Of a DNA stretch of 45,823 nucleotides, positions 16,649 through 25,108 are shown piece by piece; within the stretch, counting starts at the first letter, position 1; every line of letters begins with the position of its first letter. The DNA is from Eubacterium callanderi (GTDB lineage Bacteria; Bacillota; Clostridia; Eubacteriales; Eubacteriaceae), in the NCBI RefSeq assembly GCF_900142645.1, contig NZ_FRBP01000019.1, positions 44,195-90,017 of the forward strand, given 5' to 3'. The notes under the pieces are model-generated. The model saw only the letters and a program-made list of their open reading frames with translations, had not been told where the DNA came from and made no database searches. Position numbers and translations under genes: made by a program.

Positions 16649-17947
16649 ATGAATCTTGGCAAAAAAACACTCGATGCGGTCAGCTATATCGAGGAAAATG
16701 ATATTAAATTTATCCGGATGCAGTTCTGTGATATTTATGGACAGAGCAAAAATATTGCCATATCCAACGAGCAGATCGAGCGTGCCATCCTCTATGGCGT
16801 GCCCTTTGACGCCAATTCTGTGGCGGGCTATCTGGACGCGGATCATTCTGACCTGATCCTGCATCCGGACCTGTCTACGCTTCAAATTCTGCCCTGGCGG
16901 CCGCAGCAGGGAAAGGTCGCCAGAATTCTCTGTGATGTGAAATATCCGGACGGTACGAATTTTGAGGGCGACAGCCGTTATATATTGAAGGAGCAGATGA
17001 AAAAAGCCGAGAAGCTGGGCTATCGCTTTAACGTGGGCGCAGAATGCGAATTTTTTCTGTTCCGCCTGGGTGAAAACGGAGAGCCGACCAGAGAGCCGGT
17101 TGACAGCGCCGGCTATTTTGACCTGGCCCCCTTTGACCGGGGCGAAAATACACGGCGGGAGATTATCCTGACACTGGAGGAAATGGGCTTTGAAATCGAA
17201 AGCTCCCATCATGAATCGGCCCGGGGACAGCACGAGATCGACTTTAAATACAGCGGCGCCCTGGAGTCGGCAGACAATATTATGACCTTTAAAACAGTGG
17301 TCAAAACCATTGCCCAGCGCAACGGCCTGCATGCTACCTTTATGCCAAAGCCCCTTAACGGGCAGCCAGGCAGCGGCATGCACATTAATATGTCTCTTAT
17401 GAAAGAAAACGAAAATGTCTTTACCAGTGATTTCGGCGGGCTGACCGATGAAGCCAGATGGTTTGCCGCCGGTGTGCTCGCACATATCCGTGGAATCAGC
17501 GCTGTATCCAATCCGCTGGTCAATTCCTACAAGCGCCTGATGGATGGCTATGAGGCGCCTCAGACTGTCAGCTGGGGCTATGGCTCCCGTTCGCCGCTTA
17601 TCCGTATTCCGGCCGCTGTGGGCGATTACTGCCGTATGGAGCTCAGAAGCCCGGACCCTGCCTGCAATCCCTATCTTACCTTTGCGCTGATTCTGGCTGC
17701 CGGCCTTGAGGGCATTGAAAAGAAACTGCCTCTGATGAACCCGCTGGGGGAAGCACCCGCAAAGCTTCAAAAGCTGCCCATGACATTAAGGGAGGCGCTG
17801 GGAGAAATGGAAAAGGACACCTTGGTAGCAGAAGTTCTCGGCGAGAAAACAGCACAGAAATATATTCAGCTCAAAAGCTGGGAATGGAGACAATACATCG
17901 GAATGGTCCACGAGTGGGAAATCGACCGTTATTTTTCAACCTTCTGA
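16649..17947 (+). CDS. glnA: Glutamine synthetase type I (GlnA)
   Basis: A 432-residue GS I. Motifs are the N-terminal FCDIYGQSKN, the catalytic GAECEFFLF, HHESARGQHEIDFKY, the PKPLNGQPGSGMHINMSL block, NSYKRL, and RSPLIRIPA with ELRSPDPACNPYL. The length fits the short GS I-alpha type, which is not controlled by adenylylation. AAGGAGAG precedes the ATG. It is cotranscribed with glutamate synthase, so ammonia capture and glutamate regeneration (GS-GOGAT) are made together. The ANTAR regulator follows after 41 bases, an arrangement that recalls glnA-nitR of solventogenic clostridia. Confidence 0.94.
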   Translation: MNLGKKTLDAVSYIEENDIKFIRMQFCDIYGQSKNIAISNEQIERAILYGVPFDANSVAGYLDADHSDLILHPDLSTLQILPWRPQQGKVARILCDVKYPDGTNFEGDSRYILKEQMKKAEKLGYRFNVGAECEFFLFRLGENGEPTREPVDSAGYFDLAPFDRGENTRREIILTLEEMGFEIESSHHESARGQHEIDFKYSGALESADNIMTFKTVVKTIAQRNGLHATFMPKPLNGQPGSGMHINMSLMKENENVFTSDFGGLTDEARWFAAGVLAHIRGISAVSNPLVNSYKRLMDGYEAPQTVSWGYGSRSPLIRIPAAVGDYCRMELRSPDPACNPYLTFALILAAGLEGIEKKLPLMNPLGEAPAKLQKLPMTLREALGEMEKDTLVAEVLGEKTAQKYIQLKSWEWRQYIGMVHEWEIDRYFSTF

Positions 17948-17988
17948 TTTAGGAAAAACAAAAATCTGAAGGAAGGGGGGATGAAATA

Positions 17989-18558
17989 ATGAGTAATGTG
18001 TTGTTGGTATGCAGGCAGAATGAGATAACAAAAGCACTGACAGAGATCATGCGGGGCATGGAGTTTAGCATGGTCGACGCAGTTCCCTCCGGCAGTGAAG
18101 GCCGAAGGCGCCTTCAGGAAATTGAGTATGATATGGTCATTATCAATACCCCCCTGGGCGATGAATTTGGCATAGAGCTGGCCCTTGATACCATCGAAAA
18201 GTATCTGATCGGCGTTGTGCTTATCGTGAAAAATGAGCTGGCAGACCAGGTGGAGGCCAAGCTGATGGACACAACGGCTTTCGTGGTGTCTAAGCCCATC
18301 AACCGCCAGCTTTTGACCCAGAACATCAAGTTTGTACTGAACTCAAAGGCAAAAATGCAGCGCCTTAAGGAACAGAACGAAAAACTGCAGAAAAAAATGG
18401 ATGATATTAAGATCATTTACCGGGCTAAGCTGTGCCTGATGGGCTACCTGGACATGACCGAGGAACAGGCTCATCGTTATATCCAGAAGCAGGCCATGGA
18501 CATGCGGATATCGCCCCGGCAGGTTGCCGAGAACCTCATACGGACCTATGAGCGTTAA
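17989..18558 (+). CDS. ANTAR-domain RNA-binding antiterminator with degenerate receiver (NitR-like)
   Basis: A 189-residue protein. Residues 1-115 resemble a response-regulator receiver, but the phosphorylation Asp is replaced by Asn53 (DMVIINTPLGDE), and the N-terminal acidic pair is missing (LLVCRQNE). The conserved Lys102 in SKPI remains. A coiled-coil helix spans about residues 118-145. The ANTAR domain covers about 128-189, with IIYRAKLCLM and MTEEQAHRYIQKQAMD. ANTAR proteins bind paired hexaloop hairpins in nascent RNA and prevent termination. Hairpins of this type are in the glnN and glutamate synthase leaders, so this is the likely regulator of the whole block. Without the Asp it cannot be switched by ordinary phosphorylation; a protein partner or ligand is more likely. 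Confidence 0.88.
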   Translation: MSNVLLVCRQNEITKALTEIMRGMEFSMVDAVPSGSEGRRRLQEIEYDMVIINTPLGDEFGIELALDTIEKYLIGVVLIVKNELADQVEAKLMDTTAFVVSKPINRQLLTQNIKFVLNSKAKMQRLKEQNEKLQKKMDDIKIIYRAKLCLMGYLDMTEEQAHRYIQKQAMDMRISPRQVAENLIRTYER

Positions 18559-18577
18559 AAAGATTTAAAGAACCTGT

Positions 18578-18603
18578 TTATTCCTCTGGAATAAGTGTAT
18601 AAA
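18578..18603 (+). promoter_or_regulatory. Operator-like dyad and -10 upstream of rubrerythrin
   Basis: TTATTCC (18578-18584) and GGAATAA (18588-18594) form a perfect seven-base dyad with a three-base centre, directly before TATAAA (18598-18603). No good -35 is seen. The dyad could bind a redox or metal repressor, though it does not match the PerR box. Confidence 0.4.
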
Positions 18604-18642
18604 TACTAACAGAACGTCTTGTTTCAAGGAGGAATAAACAAA

Positions 18643-19242
18643 ATGGGTAAATTAAAAGGAACGAAAACACTGGAAAATCTGATGAAGGCATTTGCAGGTG
18701 AAAGCCAGGCACGCAACCGCTATACTTTTTTTGCGTCAAAAGCTAAAAAGGAAGGCTATATTCAGATCCAGAACATTTTCCTGGAAACAGCAGCCAATGA
18801 AAAAGAACATGCAGAAATGTTCTACAAATACATCGTGGAAAATGAAGGTCTGGACGGCGAAGCCATGATGGTTGGTTTTACTGCGGAATATCCTGTCAGC
18901 CTGAGCGACGACACCCGCACCAACCTGATCAACGCCGCAGCCGGCGAACGTGAAGAATGGAGCGACCTGTACAATAACTTTGGAAAAACCGCTGAAGAAG
19001 AAGGCTTTAAAGACATTGCGGCTACCTTCAAATATATTGTAGAGGTTGAAAAGGCCCACGAAGCCCGCTATTTAAAATTAGCTGAAAACATTGAAAAGGA
19101 ACGTGTATTCAAACGCTCAGAATCCGTTAAATGGAAATGCGGCAACTGCGGCTATATCAGTGAAGGCAAGGAAGCACCAAAGGTATGCCCGGCCTGCAAG
19201 CACGGCAGAGAATACTTTGAATTGTTTGTGGAAGCTTATTAA
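18643..19242 (+). CDS. rbr: Rubrerythrin
   Basis: A 199-residue rubrerythrin. The N-terminal four-helix ferritin-like domain (about 1-145) carries the di-iron ligands, visible in FAGESQARNRY, ETAANEKEHAEMF, GEREEW and VEKAHEARY. The C-terminal rubredoxin domain holds Fe(Cys)4 through CGNC and CPAC. It reduces hydrogen peroxide using electrons from rubredoxin-type carriers, the standard peroxide defence of strict anaerobes. ATG 18643 was chosen because AAGGAGGAAT sits just upstream. It has its own -10 and terminator. Confidence 0.95.
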   Translation: MGKLKGTKTLENLMKAFAGESQARNRYTFFASKAKKEGYIQIQNIFLETAANEKEHAEMFYKYIVENEGLDGEAMMVGFTAEYPVSLSDDTRTNLINAAAGEREEWSDLYNNFGKTAEEEGFKDIAATFKYIVEVEKAHEARYLKLAENIEKERVFKRSESVKWKCGNCGYISEGKEAPKVCPACKHGREYFELFVEAY

Positions 19243-19264
19243 AAAATCATTTGGGACGAAAAAG

Positions 19265-19303
19265 GCTCCGGAGATCAGAAAAACTGACTCCGGAGCTTTT
19301 TTT
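19265..19303 (+). terminator. Terminator of rubrerythrin
   Basis: GCTCCGGAG (19265-19273) pairs with CTCCGGAGC (19288-19296), with an inner TCAG/CTGA extension, followed by seven T residues. Confidence 0.9.
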
Positions 19304-19362
19304 GAAAAATTTTAAGACAGTTTTGTTATAATCGTTGGACAAAATAAAGGGAGGAATAAAAA

Positions 19363-20019
19363 ATGTTTTTAGATACAGCTAATATTGAGGAAATCAGAAA
19401 GGCTATGAAAACCGGTGTTTTTAAAGGGGTTACCACCAATCCGACAATTCTTCTTAACGAGCGGACCCCCAGAGCGGAAAAGGTGCGCGAAATTCTGGAG
19501 GAAGGAGTGCCTTTTATCTATGTGCAGACCATCGGCGAAACAGTAGAGGAGCGTCTGGAGGACTGTGAGACCATTCTGGCTCTCGACGGCGAGGGGCGAA
19601 CCGGCCTTAAAATACCAATGGACATCGCAGGACTGGAGGTGGTAAAGCAGATACGCGAAAAATATCCAGACTGTAAGATTCTGGGAACAGCCGTTTACTC
19701 TGCGGATCAGGGGATATTTGCTGCGCTGGCAGGCTGTAACAGTATTGCGCCTTATATTAACCGCATGTCCAACAATGACCTGGACCCTTACAAAGCCGTT
19801 TCCATCATCCGCGATTTTATTGATGAGCGCCAGCTGAACTGTGAGATTCTCGGCGCAAGCTTTAAGAATACCAATCAGGTTATACAGACCCTGGCCTCCG
19901 GCGCCCATTCAGTCACCATCCCTTATAATATCTTTGAAAAGATGATGAACAAAGAGCTGGCAGTTTCGGCCATCGAAACTTTTAACAGGCATGGCGAGAT
20001 GCTGAAGGAAAAATACTAA
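19363..20019 (+). CDS. Transaldolase, TalC/Fsa type
   Basis: A 218-residue small transaldolase or fructose-6-phosphate aldolase-like enzyme (class I aldolase, TIM barrel). The start MFLDTANIEEI, the block KGVTTNPTIL and the Schiff-base lysine at position 83 in GLKIPMD are diagnostic. The SADQGIFAALAGCNSIAPYINRM segment and the GASFKNTNQV loop complete the active site. It transfers a dihydroxyacetone unit in the non-oxidative pentose phosphate pathway. A TATAAT (19327-19332) and GGGAGGAAT lie upstream. Transaldolase and fructose-6-phosphate aldolase cannot be separated with certainty by eye; transaldolase is far commoner in Firmicutes. Confidence 0.9.
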   Translation: MFLDTANIEEIRKAMKTGVFKGVTTNPTILLNERTPRAEKVREILEEGVPFIYVQTIGETVEERLEDCETILALDGEGRTGLKIPMDIAGLEVVKQIREKYPDCKILGTAVYSADQGIFAALAGCNSIAPYINRMSNNDLDPYKAVSIIRDFIDERQLNCEILGASFKNTNQVIQTLASGAHSVTIPYNIFEKMMNKELAVSAIETFNRHGEMLKEKY

Positions 20020-20029
20020 ATCAATGCTG

Positions 20030-20055
20030 CAGCACCGTAGAGGTGCTGTTTTTTT
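20030..20055 (+). terminator. Terminator of the transaldolase gene
   Basis: CAGCACC (20030-20036) and GGTGCTG (20042-20048) form a seven-pair stem with a five-base loop, followed by seven T residues. Confidence 0.85.
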
Positions 20056-20149
20056 GTCATTCAGGCGGCCAAACATGTTATTTAAGCGGTGCAAGACTTT
20101 GGTGTTCTCTCCTGTGCTATAATGGAAAAAACATTTACAGGAGAGGGAA

Positions 20150-22042
20150 ATGAAGATTAAGAAAATTTTAGCCGGATTAATGGCCATGACGCTTTTGATG
20201 ACAGGCTCCATGGGAGGTACTGGAATCGGGCGCGTCTTTGCAGAAACAGCAGAAGCTGGCGGTCTTATCGAGAGCTATAAATGCGGGACGCCAGAAGCTT
20301 ACCCTGTAGCCTTTTTAGTGTTGGATGAAAATGAAGCGCAGCTTGGAGACGGCATATCGCCAGCGGTTGATGAGGAAATTACCGGGACTGTTTTTGTACC
20401 AAAGTCAGTGACGGATTATGGCGATTTTGAGGAGGTCAGGGTTTACGCGGTGAAAGCCATTGGCGATTATGCCTTTAGCGGGTGCGGTAGTCTTGAAAAA
20501 GTACAGATTGAGGGCGAGGTTGCGCTTTCATCCCATGCTTTTGACGGCCTGCCTGAGACGACAGTCTTTGAAACCAGCAGCAGGGAGACTAAGAAGGCGC
20601 TGCTGCGTTATGGAATAGAACCCAGCCGCATACACTACACCGGAGTGCGGACAAATTATGTGGCCTTTGGCGACAGCATTGCCGCAGGGTACGCACTGCC
20701 GGGGTACAAACACGGTACGCCGAATGATGACCGTTTTCCAACGCCAGAGGGAGCCTTTGTCAGGAATCTGGGGGAAATGCTGAACGCCCAGGAGGGGCTG
20801 GCTCTTACCTCCAATCAGGCTGTATCCGGCTGGACCAGTGAACAGCTGCTGAAGGCTCTGCAAAGCGGAGAGTATGCTGGACTGCTGAAGGACGCCGATG
20901 TGGTAACCGTAACCATTGGGTCAAACGATCTTTTGGGCCCTTTCATTAAAATTGTAAAGGAAGCCATTGACGATAATTTCAGTAAAAAGGTCAGCGAGCT
21001 GGAGTTCCTGTCTGCCGAGGCGGCGGAAGGCCGGAGCAGTGACGCGTGGTTAAGGGAAAGGCAGAATAGTCTGGTCACTGAGATTGCCAATACCCTCAGC
21101 CAGCTCAATGAAACATTAAAGGATAACCCTGAGCTGTTGGCAGGCTGTGAGAATTTTAGAGAAAAGACTCAGCCGGCGATTTTGAACACGCTGCATGAGC
21201 AGGCTCCAGAGGCTGAAATTTACTGGAACACATTGTATAATCCTTTTTATGGAGAAAAAGTTGATCTGAGCCAGCTTTTTCCAGAGCTTGCGAAGCAGCT
21301 TCCCATGATCTTTAAGCAGTTTGAAGCCATTGACCTGAGCGCCGATGGCGCTTACTATATTGAAAAAATGAATCAGGCTTTTCTTCAAAATACAGAGGGC
21401 TACCATTCTGTTGACATCTATGAGGAATTTAACCATCCTGACCTGACCAATGTTGAAATAAAAAATATTGACGGAAAACTGTGCCTGAACTTTGATCCCC
21501 ACCCAAATCTGGAAGGACACCAGTTAATCACAGACCTTTATACTCCTGTTATCCAGAAAACCTACACCTCTGATGACCCAGCGCCAGATCTTTCAGCGGA
21601 AAAGGCGATCACAGGGTTTAAGCTTGGCGAAAACGCAGGAACAATTGATAAGGATGTGTATAAGATTACTGTAAAGGTTCCATGGAATACGGACCTGAGC
21701 CGGCAGACTGCTGTGTTTGAGGCCAGTGAAGGCGCAGAGGTCCGAGTCGGTGAAGCCCTTCAGATAAGCGGCCATACCGTCAATGATTTTACCGAACCGG
21801 TGGACTACACAGTTATCGCAGAGGATTTAACAAGTCAGATATATGAAGTAACTGTAGAGATGGAGAATCTGGCAGCGGTCACTGAGGCTGGTGCCGGTAC
21901 CTTAAACAGAGATGGGGGCGGCAGTGTGAAAACCGGGATGGCTGGAAGCCATAACGCCGCAGCCATTTTTACAGTGCTGTTCATCTTGTTGGCTGGAGGC
22001 ATAGGGTATATGTGGTGCATAAAAGGATACGGTAAAAAATAG
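20150..22042 (+). CDS. Membrane-anchored SGNH/GDSL esterase with LRR-like and Ig-like domains
   Basis: A 630-residue surface protein. It has a signal peptide (about 1-31, cut near VFAETA) and a short BspA-like leucine-rich segment at about 95-160 (IGDYAFSGCGSLEKV). An SGNH hydrolase domain follows at about 168-465. The nucleophile is Ser176 in FGDSIAAGY, block III is GSND at 257-260, and the C-terminal block is D449-P-H451-P-N with GH. An Ig-like or cadherin-like beta domain spans about 485-575, and a C-terminal membrane helix with a basic tail about 605-630. It may cleave esters on peptidoglycan, teichoic acids or external glycans; the substrate is unknown. A TATAAT lies at 20118-20123 and GGAGAGGG before the ATG. 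It appears monocistronic. Confidence 0.82.
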   Translation: MKIKKILAGLMAMTLLMTGSMGGTGIGRVFAETAEAGGLIESYKCGTPEAYPVAFLVLDENEAQLGDGISPAVDEEITGTVFVPKSVTDYGDFEEVRVYAVKAIGDYAFSGCGSLEKVQIEGEVALSSHAFDGLPETTVFETSSRETKKALLRYGIEPSRIHYTGVRTNYVAFGDSIAAGYALPGYKHGTPNDDRFPTPEGAFVRNLGEMLNAQEGLALTSNQAVSGWTSEQLLKALQSGEYAGLLKDADVVTVTIGSNDLLGPFIKIVKEAIDDNFSKKVSELEFLSAEAAEGRSSDAWLRERQNSLVTEIANTLSQLNETLKDNPELLAGCENFREKTQPAILNTLHEQAPEAEIYWNTLYNPFYGEKVDLSQLFPELAKQLPMIFKQFEAIDLSADGAYYIEKMNQAFLQNTEGYHSVDIYEEFNHPDLTNVEIKNIDGKLCLNFDPHPNLEGHQLITDLYTPVIQKTYTSDDPAPDLSAEKAITGFKLGENAGTIDKDVYKITVKVPWNTDLSRQTAVFEASEGAEVRVGEALQISGHTVNDFTEPVDYTVIAEDLTSQIYEVTVEMENLAAVTEAGAGTLNRDGGGSVKTGMAGSHNAAAIFTVLFILLAGGIGYMWCIKGYGKK

Positions 22043-22053
22043 ATATAACAAAA

Positions 22054-22190
22054 AGCAGGGGCGTCAGAAGAGGTGCCGGCAGCCTTTCAATCCGATGCTT
22101 CGGAAAGGGAAGGAAATCCCTGTTAAGTTTTTATAAAGGTACCGGCAGTAACAGAGACTGCCCAAAAACGGGAGAAAATCCTGAGAACTA
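22054..22190 (+). other. Structured intergenic repeat, possible RNA element
   Basis: The gap after the esterase gene holds two imperfect copies of a unit starting GGTGCCGGCAG (22072-22082) and GGTACCGGCAG (22139-22149). Each has a hairpin behind it and then a GGGA(A)G..AAAATCC..TG tail. An outer stem may form between 22054-22060 and 22118-22124 (seven pairs), and GGCAGT/ACTGCC (22144-22149 with 22157-22162) is a perfect hairpin. It does not match any riboswitch consensus I know. It lies upstream of the htpG promoter, so it is not in that transcript; it might be the esterase 3' UTR. Confidence 0.4.
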
Positions 22191-22231
22191 AAATTGTCAT
22201 TAAGATTATTTAAATTTTTCTTCAAAAGATC

Positions 22232-22260
22232 TTGATTTTTTTATCAGAATGATCTATAGT
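22232..22260 (+). promoter_or_regulatory. sigma-A promoter of htpG
   Basis: TTGATT at 22232-22237, a 17-base spacer, and TATAGT at 22255-22260. The CIRCE operator begins five bases after the -10, so a repressor there would cover the transcription start. Confidence 0.75.
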
Positions 22261-22264
22261 ATTG

Positions 22265-22291
22265 TTAGCACTCTAAGATAACGAGTGCTAA
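22265..22291 (+). promoter_or_regulatory. CIRCE element (HrcA operator)
   Basis: TTAGCACTC (22265-22273), nine bases, GAGTGCTAA (22283-22291). This is an exact match to the CIRCE consensus bound by the heat-shock repressor HrcA. It lies between the htpG promoter and its start codon. Confidence 0.95.
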
Positions 22292-22320
22292 CAATAACGA
22301 AACGAAAGTGAGTGGAGATT

Positions 22321-24231
22321 ATGGCTAAAAAGCAATTCCAGGCAGAATCCAAACGCCTGCTGGATTTAATGATTCATTCGATTTATACAAACAAAGAGAT
22401 TTTTTTAAGAGAGATCGTCTCAAACGCAAGCGACGCGATTGACAAGCGTTACTTTAAAAATATGTCGGAGGGTGGCAGCGGCCTTTCAAGGGAAGACTAC
22501 GCGATTCACATTATTCCGGATAAGGAAGCAAGAACGCTGACCATCACCGATAATGGTATCGGGATGACCCAGGAAGAGCTGGAAGAAAACCTTGGTATTA
22601 TCGCCAACAGCGGCTCTCTGGAATTTAAGTCTGAACATGAAGCTCAGGAAGATATTGATATCATCGGCCAGTTTGGTGTCGGATTCTATTCTGCCTTTAT
22701 GGTCAGCAAGGACATCAAGGTCCGGACAAAGGCAGACGGCAGCGATGTGGCTTATGAATGGGAATCCGAAGGCGCGGAAGGCTACACCATTGAAACATGT
22801 GATAAAGATGAGGTCGGGACTGAAATCATCCTGACACTTATGGACGATACAGAGGATGAAAAATACAGCCAGTACCTGGAAGAATACCGTCTCAGAGAAC
22901 TGATCAAGCGCTATTCCGACTATATCCGCTACCCTATTAAAATGGAAGTGGAAAAGAGTACCCTGGTAGAAGCCTCAGAGGAAGAGAAAGCCAAAGAAGA
23001 TTACGAACCACAGTATGATACCTACCTGGAAGAAGAAACCCTCAACAGCATGGTGCCGCTGTGGAAAAAGAATAAAAGTGAAGTCACTGATGAGGACTAT
23101 AATAATTTCTACAAGGAAAAATACTATGACTATACCGATCCTGCCAAGGTTATCGCAACCCATGTAGAAGGGGTGTGTACCTATGATGCGCTGCTGTTCA
23201 TCCCATCGAATGTTCCGTATAATTATTTTTCAAAGGAATTTAAAAAAGGCCTGCAGCTGTACTCCAGCGGCGTGCTGATTATGGACAAATGTGAGGATCT
23301 GCTGCCAGACTATTTTGGTTTTGTCAGAGGTTTGGTCGATTCACAGGATCTGTCCCTGAACATTTCCAGAGAAATGCTTCAACAGGATCGTCAGGTCATG
23401 GCCATTGCTCAGCGTATTGAAAAGAAAATCACCTCTGAGCTTATGGACATGCAGAAAAAAGATCGTGAAAAATATGATGAATTCTATAAAAACTTCGGCC
23501 TGCCACTCAAATTTGGTATGTACGAAAATTACGGCATGAACGCCGATAAGCTTAAAGATCTGGTTATGTTCTACAGCTCCAGCGAAAAGAAAGCAGTCAC
23601 CTTTGCCGAGTACGTGGGCAGAATGAAGGAAGACCAGAAATATATCTACTATGCCTGCGGTGATTCCATTGAAAAGATTGGAAAAATGCCGCAGATCGAG
23701 ATGCTCTTAGACCAGGGCTATGAAGTGCTCTACTGTACTGATGACGTGGACGAATTTGCGCTTAAGAGCCTCATGAAATATGATGAAAAAGAATTCCGTT
23801 CCGCTTCCGACGATGATCTGGGTATCGAACAGTCCGAAGAGGCTAAAAAAGAATCCGAAGCCAAAAATGAAGAAAATAAAGATTTAATGACCGCCATCAA
23901 GGATGCCCTGGACGGTAAGGTAAATGCTGTTAAACTGTCCACGAGACTGAAAAGTCATCCGGTATGCTTCTCGACAGAGGGAATATCATTAGAAATGGAA
24001 AAGGTCTTAAACGCACAGCCCATGGGCGGTGACGTCAAAGCCGACAAGGTTCTCGAAATTAATGGAAGCCATCCGGTGTTTGATGCCTTGAAAAAAGCTT
24101 ATGAGGACAAAAACAACGATAAGCTGAAAAAATACGCCAACCTGCTTTATGACCAGGCTATGCTTATTGAGGGCATGACCATTGAGGATCCGGTAGAGTT
24201 TGCGAGATCTATTTGTGAGCTGATGGTGTAA
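22321..24231 (+). CDS. htpG: Molecular chaperone HtpG (Hsp90)
   Basis: A 636-residue bacterial Hsp90 of normal length. The GHKL ATPase domain shows SNASDAIDK, the DNGIGM motif and [12 protein letters not shown]. The middle domain contains [12 protein letters not shown] with the catalytic arginine, and the C-terminal dimerisation domain ends at [15 protein letters not shown] 22321 with GTGGAG upstream was preferred over an in-frame GTG at 22312. A perfect CIRCE sits directly after the promoter, so it should be repressed by HrcA; in Bacillus subtilis htpG is not HrcA-controlled. A bidirectional terminator separates it from the convergent tetR-family gene. Confidence 0.96.
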   Translation: MAKKQFQAESKRLLDLMIHSIYTNKEIFLREIVSNASDAIDKRYFKNMSEGGSGLSREDYAIHIIPDKEARTLTITDNGIGMTQEELEENLGIIANSGSLEFKSEHEAQEDIDIIGQFGVGFYSAFMVSKDIKVRTKADGSDVAYEWESEGAEGYTIETCDKDEVGTEIILTLMDDTEDEKYSQYLEEYRLRELIKRYSDYIRYPIKMEVEKSTLVEASEEEKAKEDYEPQYDTYLEEETLNSMVPLWKKNKSEVTDEDYNNFYKEKYYDYTDPAKVIATHVEGVCTYDALLFIPSNVPYNYFSKEFKKGLQLYSSGVLIMDKCEDLLPDYFGFVRGLVDSQDLSLNISREMLQQDRQVMAIAQRIEKKITSELMDMQKKDREKYDEFYKNFGLPLKFGMYENYGMNADKLKDLVMFYSSSEKKAVTFAEYVGRMKEDQKYIYYACGDSIEKIGKMPQIEMLLDQGYEVLYCTDDVDEFALKSLMKYDEKEFRSASDDDLGIEQSEEAKKESEAKNEENKDLMTAIKDALDGKVNAVKLSTRLKSHPVCFSTEGISLEMEKVLNAQPMGGDVKADKVLEINGSHPVFDALKKAYEDKNNDKLKKYANLLYDQAMLIEGMTIEDPVEFARSICELMV

Positions 24232-24256
24232 CGCTGATCAGGAAAAATAATAATTT

Positions 24257-24289
24257 AAAAGCCCCATTCTTGTAGAGAATGGGGCTTTT
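24257..24289. terminator. Bidirectional terminator between htpG and the TetR gene
   Basis: AAAAGCCCCATTC (24257-24269) and GAATGGGGCTTTT (24277-24289) form a 13-pair stem with a seven-base loop, with A and T runs on both sides. It can serve both convergent genes. Confidence 0.9.
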
Positions 24290-24306
24290 GTATTTTTTGA
24301 AAAAGG

Positions 24307-24987
24307 TTATGGCACTTCATCGAGAGAATGAAAGTCATCTTCAAAATGAATGTTGTCAAGATCGATATAGCGCATAAGCTTATTACAGTGCTTTATATTT
24401 TCATCAACAATCTCAGGAGTAACACCAGCCAACCGGACAGAAATAGTTGATAAAAAGTCGGTAAATTCTATGGAAATTTCTTTGTTGGGGGAATTGTAGA
24501 TATCCTGATAAAGGGCTTTTCGGGCGCCGTATTCAGCAATGGTCAGTTTTCTGAACATTTTTGGCTGTATGTCGAGATCAAACTCCAGAATAATGGCAGA
24601 CATGGAGCTGCGAATATAATCATGCGTAGCATCAAGATAAAGCTCTTTTTCACGGAGAAGACTGTACAGTTCTGAGGCCGCGGGGGCCTCAAAAATTTTA
24701 ATGAAAAAAATACGATTGAATAATATGTGCATTTGAAACTGGTTCTCAATCATAAAGCCAAGCTTTTTGTTTAAAAAACGACGGATATAAAGAATGAAAT
24801 CGTGAAATATCTGACCGACAATTTCTTCTTTTTTAAAATAATAATTCACCAGGCCAACTGAAACGCCAGCTTTTTCAGCGATTAACGCAATGGTTGTTTT
24901 ACGGTAGCCTAGTTCCAGGAAAAGTGCCTTTGCCGTATATAAAATATTTTCTCTTTGTCCCTCATCTGTATTTTTGTATGTATCCAT
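24307..24987 (-). CDS. TetR-family transcriptional regulator
   Basis: A 226-residue TetR-type regulator. Residues about 12-60 form the DNA-binding head (NILYTAKALFLELG, then KTTIALIAEKAGVSVGLVNYYF). The rest is helical and specific to this protein, so the ligand cannot be read off. GAGGATGG precedes the ATG. It diverges from the URO-D/transporter operon. A perfect nine-base dyad at 25138-25163 covers that operon's transcription start and is the probable operator. A TATAAT-like sequence on the minus strand near 25020 could be its own -10. By eye the gene is more AT-rich than the flanking housekeeping genes. Confidence 0.88.
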   Translation of the reverse strand: MDTYKNTDEGQRENILYTAKALFLELGYRKTTIALIAEKAGVSVGLVNYYFKKEEIVGQIFHDFILYIRRFLNKKLGFMIENQFQMHILFNRIFFIKIFEAPAASELYSLLREKELYLDATHDYIRSSMSAIILEFDLDIQPKMFRKLTIAEYGARKALYQDIYNSPNKEISIEFTDFLSTISVRLAGVTPEIVDENIKHCNKLMRYIDLDNIHFEDDFHSLDEVP

Positions 24988-25108
24988 TGACCATCCTCTA
25001 AAATGCTTTGTGGTTATTCATTATACTATATTATTTTCAAAAGTACACGTGAAATTTGGCATTAATCAATATTTAAAATAGTAAAAAAATAAATTAAACA
25101 AAAAAACA

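Noticed and set aside
16634-17770. A 378-codon open frame opposite glnA
   Set aside because: It mirrors the glutamine synthetase gene and its translation shows no family features; antisense open frames are common opposite GC3-rich genes.
18578-18594. PerR box before rubrerythrin
   Set aside because: The dyad TTATTCC/GGAATAA departs from the PerR consensus TTATAAT-N-ATTATAA at several key positions.
22072-22190. Possible cobalamin, lysine or c-di-AMP riboswitch
   Set aside because: Fragments such as GGTGCC and AAAGGGAA recall riboswitch boxes, but the defining conserved blocks (for example the B12 box GCCACTG) are missing, and the htpG promoter lies downstream. Kept only as an unnamed structured repeat.
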